Origin: Paenibacillus agricola
GTDB taxonomy: Bacteria; Bacillota; Bacilli; Paenibacillales; NBRC-103111
DNA length: 64,000 nt
Assembly (NCBI RefSeq): GCF_011440305.1
Contig: NZ_JAAOIW010000015.1
Location: 62,001 to 126,000 of the forward strand
Direction of reading: 5' to 3'
Positions 62,021 through 64,000 of this stretch are shown piece by piece (position 1 is the stretch's first letter; every line of letters begins with the position of its first letter). The notes beneath the pieces are model-generated. The model was not told the DNA's origin and searched no databases. It was given only the letters and a program-made list of their open reading frames with translations. The translations under genes were made by a program, and so were the position numbers.

Positions 62021-62860
62021 TTACTTTTGTTGCCGCCAAGAAAATTGGGGATGCCAGCCTAAGACCTGCTTCGCCTTGGCGTTGCTGACCAGAGCCTGGT
62101 GCCCCTCCAGGCTTTCACGGATAGCTACATCTGGATAATAGGTGCTAATCAGGCTTTGTGTATCCATCTCACAGAGAGTGTCATCTGCGGTTATATTCAA
62201 ATCGTTGCAGCCTAGATGGTCCTTCTCCAACGCCGCCAAGCATGCAGACGCCGCATCCCGAATATCGATATAGCTCCATAGGCTTGATTTTTGCTCGCCT
62301 GGATCGCTGGCATTTTGTTCGATTTGCTCATATTTATCCAAGGTGACAATCCAGGAAAATCGCAGTGAGGTGATTTGCATTCCATTTTTGCGATGAAACA
62401 TAGCAGCAGTGGCTTCATTAACGATTTTGGATAAGCCATAGCACTCCTCAGGTAGCTGGGGGAAGCTCTCATCGACAGGAAAATACGGGTAATGAAACGG
62501 CTTTTCCGCCCAGGCGTAGCCATAGGAGGACTCACTGGAGGCCGAAACCACCTTCGTTATCCCTAATAGCGTGGCAGCTTCCAGCACATGATAGGTGCTT
62601 AATACATTACTGGCAAATACAACCTCATTCGTAAAGCCCCTTGGAGCTGGAATCGCCGCCAAATGGACTACTGCATCAGCTCCTGCCAATGCACTAACAA
62701 CCTCACCAAAATTCACCAGATTGACCTGCAGGCATGTACACTTGGGCAGCTTCATCGGATGCTGGTCAATGGCAATGACTTTATACCCTTTTTCTAATAA
62801 AGCTCCTGCAACCTGGCTTCCTAGTCTACCGTTTGCTCCTGTAACTGCTACTACCTTCAT
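62021..62860 (-). CDS. NAD-dependent epimerase/dehydratase family protein
   Basis: 279 residues, extended SDR. The first loop is VTGANGRLGSQVA, VHLAAIPAP follows near residue 67, and the catalytic motif is YGLSK with a preceding SASSESSYG. It resembles UDP-sugar/uronate dehydrogenase-like SDRs; substrate not predictable. The gene ends near the secreted-protein fragment on the same strand. A start at 62860 is preferred, with GGAGG upstream. Confidence 0.85.
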   Translation of the reverse strand: MKVVAVTGANGRLGSQVAGALLEKGYKVIAIDQHPMKLPKCTCLQVNLVNFGEVVSALAGADAVVHLAAIPAPRGFTNEVVFASNVLSTYHVLEAATLLGITKVVSASSESSYGYAWAEKPFHYPYFPVDESFPQLPEECYGLSKIVNEATAAMFHRKNGMQITSLRFSWIVTLDKYEQIEQNASDPGEQKSSLWSYIDIRDAASACLAALEKDHLGCNDLNITADDTLCEMDTQSLISTYYPDVAIRESLEGHQALVSNAKAKQVLGWHPQFSWRQQK

Positions 62861-63333
62861 TGCATCAACCTCCGTGATTACCCATAGGATAGGTTACCCA
62901 CATAGGATGGGATCGTATCTCCTTTCAATATACAATAGGAAGCCGCCGAATAGATCACAAATAAAAGCAGCCCAAGAATAAAACCTTGAACTGCTGCTTT
63001 CCCATAGAATCTATAGCCCAGATTCCATTTACTTCCTCATTTATTGTTTTCAGTCACTTTTCACGCATTTATCCCAGTCCACCTTGGACATGTACACATT
63101 ATCCCTTCCACCCCAATCGGATGAAAAAACAACGTATTGATCGTCACGTCTAATGAAAATTGCTCCTTGCTCGTTGCATCATGCTGAGAAATCATATAAG
63201 TCAGCCCATGGACAATATTCAGATGATCCAGAAATTGATCCAGCCCTTCCAAATTTCCCACAGTTGCTGCTATACCTACAACGCTGAAAGCCCGCCCTGC
63301 GAGGGACGAGCTTGAAATGTCATAAAAGCAACT
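62861..63333. other. Gene-poor stretch with a possible broken reading frame
   Basis: No confident gene. On the minus strand an open frame of about 75 codons (63061 upward) reads LEGLDQFLDHLNIVHGLTYM and FSLDVTINTLFFHPIGVEG. It has no ribosome site, and I cannot assign it; it may be the tail of a decayed gene. A hairpin with 8-bp AAAGCAGC/GCTGCTTT arms lies near 62963-63000. Confidence 0.4.
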
Positions 63334-64000
63334 TTATTTATTGGATGGCTCGGCTACCTTAACTAGCTGCTTACCCAAATTATCACCGGTAAATAGCCCT
63401 ATGAACGCATGCGGTGTTTGTTCAAAGCCATCTACGATATTTTCGGCATATTTCAGTTTTTTCTGTTGCAGCCATTGTGCCAGCTGGCTGACCGCTTCAG
63501 GAAATCGGGCGGCGTATTGGCCGACGAGAAAGCCTTGCATCAATGCAGTATTGACCAGCAATACACTTTGGATGCGGTTGCCAACATCCGCCTTGCCTAA
63601 ATTGTACAAAGCAATTTGCCCGCAAATCGGAATTCGCGCATTTTTGTTGATAAGACTAAGTGCAGCATCAGATATAGCTCCGCCTACATTGTCAAAATAC
63701 ACATCGATTCCATCCGGGCAAGCCTGCGCCAGCTCGGCATGAAGATCCGCGGTTGTTTTGTAATTGATCGCGGCATCAAAGCCTAATTCTTTAATCAAAT
63801 ACTCGTTCTTTTCGTCCGATCCGGCTATGCCTACAACACGTGCCCCTTTGATTTTGGCAATTTGCCCAACGATCATGCCAACAGCTCCCGCTGCTCCTGA
63901 GACCACAACAGTCTCTCCCTCTTTGGGCTGGCCGATATCCAATAAGCCAAAGTATGCAGTTAGCCCTGGCATGCCAAGTACACCTAATGCAGTCGTAATA
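63334..64000 (-). CDS. MDR-family NADP-dependent oxidoreductase, N-terminus beyond window
   Basis: About 222 C-terminal residues are in view; the frame is open to the window edge, and the protein probably starts about 120 residues further on. It is of the leukotriene B4 dehydrogenase/CurA type (YfmJ-like), without structural zinc. The cofactor loop is VVSGAAGAVGMIVGQIA, followed by VVGIAGSDEKN, FDNVGGAI and the terminal ENIVDGFEQTPHAFIGLFTG signature of this branch. These enzymes reduce 2-alkenals or related double bonds. It follows the gene-poor stretch at 62861-63333. Confidence 0.88.
   Translation of the reverse strand, partial: ITTALGVLGMPGLTAYFGLLDIGQPKEGETVVVSGAAGAVGMIVGQIAKIKGARVVGIAGSDEKNEYLIKELGFDAAINYKTTADLHAELAQACPDGIDVYFDNVGGAISDAALSLINKNARIPICGQIALYNLGKADVGNRIQSVLLVNTALMQGFLVGQYAARFPEAVSQLAQWLQQKKLKYAENIVDGFEQTPHAFIGLFTGDNLGKQLVKVAEPSNK

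Noticed and set aside
1-64000. Insertion sequences, prophage, integrase or tRNA genes
   Set aside because: None seen. The direct repeats at 5186 and 17526 are terminators; there is no transposase or integrase between them.

Overview
The window reads as chromosome of a Paenibacillus-like, spore-forming Gram-positive bacterium of moderate G+C. The reasons are the strong AGGAGG-type ribosome sites with many TTG and GTG starts, an S-layer protein with three SLH modules, a YesM/YesN two-component pair beside Lpl-type ABC transporter genes, GH4 and LacI-regulated sugar genes, and lipoproteins with a lipobox and no outer-membrane genes. I saw no rRNA, tRNA, transposase, prophage or CRISPR. The genus is inference; no marker gene settles it.

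Layout. 1-5.1 kb: the tail of an HrpB helicase, an acyl-CoA thioesterase, an unknown protein and a large PAS-GGDEF-EAL-PilZ-like c-di-GMP protein. 5.2-17.5 kb: a one-directional catabolic locus. A YesN/YesM two-component pair is followed by a solute-binding lipoprotein, two permeases, three VOC paralogs, two SDR dehydrogenases, a ThuA-like protein, a TolB-like propeller and a TIM-barrel sugar isomerase/epimerase. It is flanked by two near-identical 50-bp copies of a terminator. 17.5-22.3 kb: housekeeping genes (speD, htpX, lemA, a membrane phosphoesterase, guaD). 22.3-27.1 kb: a LacI-fucI-araB operon that I read as D-arabinose (or related pentose) use. 27.2-29.3 kb: a peroxiredoxin-like protein and a GH4 glycosidase.

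29.3-38.5 kb is a cell-surface phosphoesterase region: an active-looking lipoprotein phosphoesterase, two small membrane proteins, a membrane-anchored paralog that has lost nearly all metal-binding motifs, a lipoprotein, a GDPD-type phosphodiesterase and an 877-residue membrane-anchored phosphoesterase. It is interrupted by an array of 66-bp tandem repeats at 35.2-35.6 kb. 38.7-42.0 kb: the S-layer protein. 42.3-47.7 kb: a frameshifted nuclease-like remnant and a 1610-residue DUF4011-helicase-Vsr-DUF3320 protein of the Hhe anti-phage type. 47.9-51.5 kb: an OmpR-type two-component pair divergent from a secreted repeat protein, with phased direct repeats between them. 51.6-60.5 kb: an aldo/keto reductase, a NIPSNAP protein and a signalling operon (hybrid histidine kinase, CheR, REC-PAS-GGDEF-EAL protein, MFS transporter). 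60.7-64 kb: two SDR-type enzymes, a fragment of a secreted protein and the start-less end of a zinc-free MDR oxidoreductase cut by the window edge.

The best candidates for undescribed biology are the 5.2-17.5 kb catabolic locus, the surface operon carrying an active and a dead phosphoesterase paralog together, and the non-chemotactic CheR/hybrid-kinase/c-di-GMP operon. Family calls rest on motifs I can read and remembered family knowledge; no search was run.
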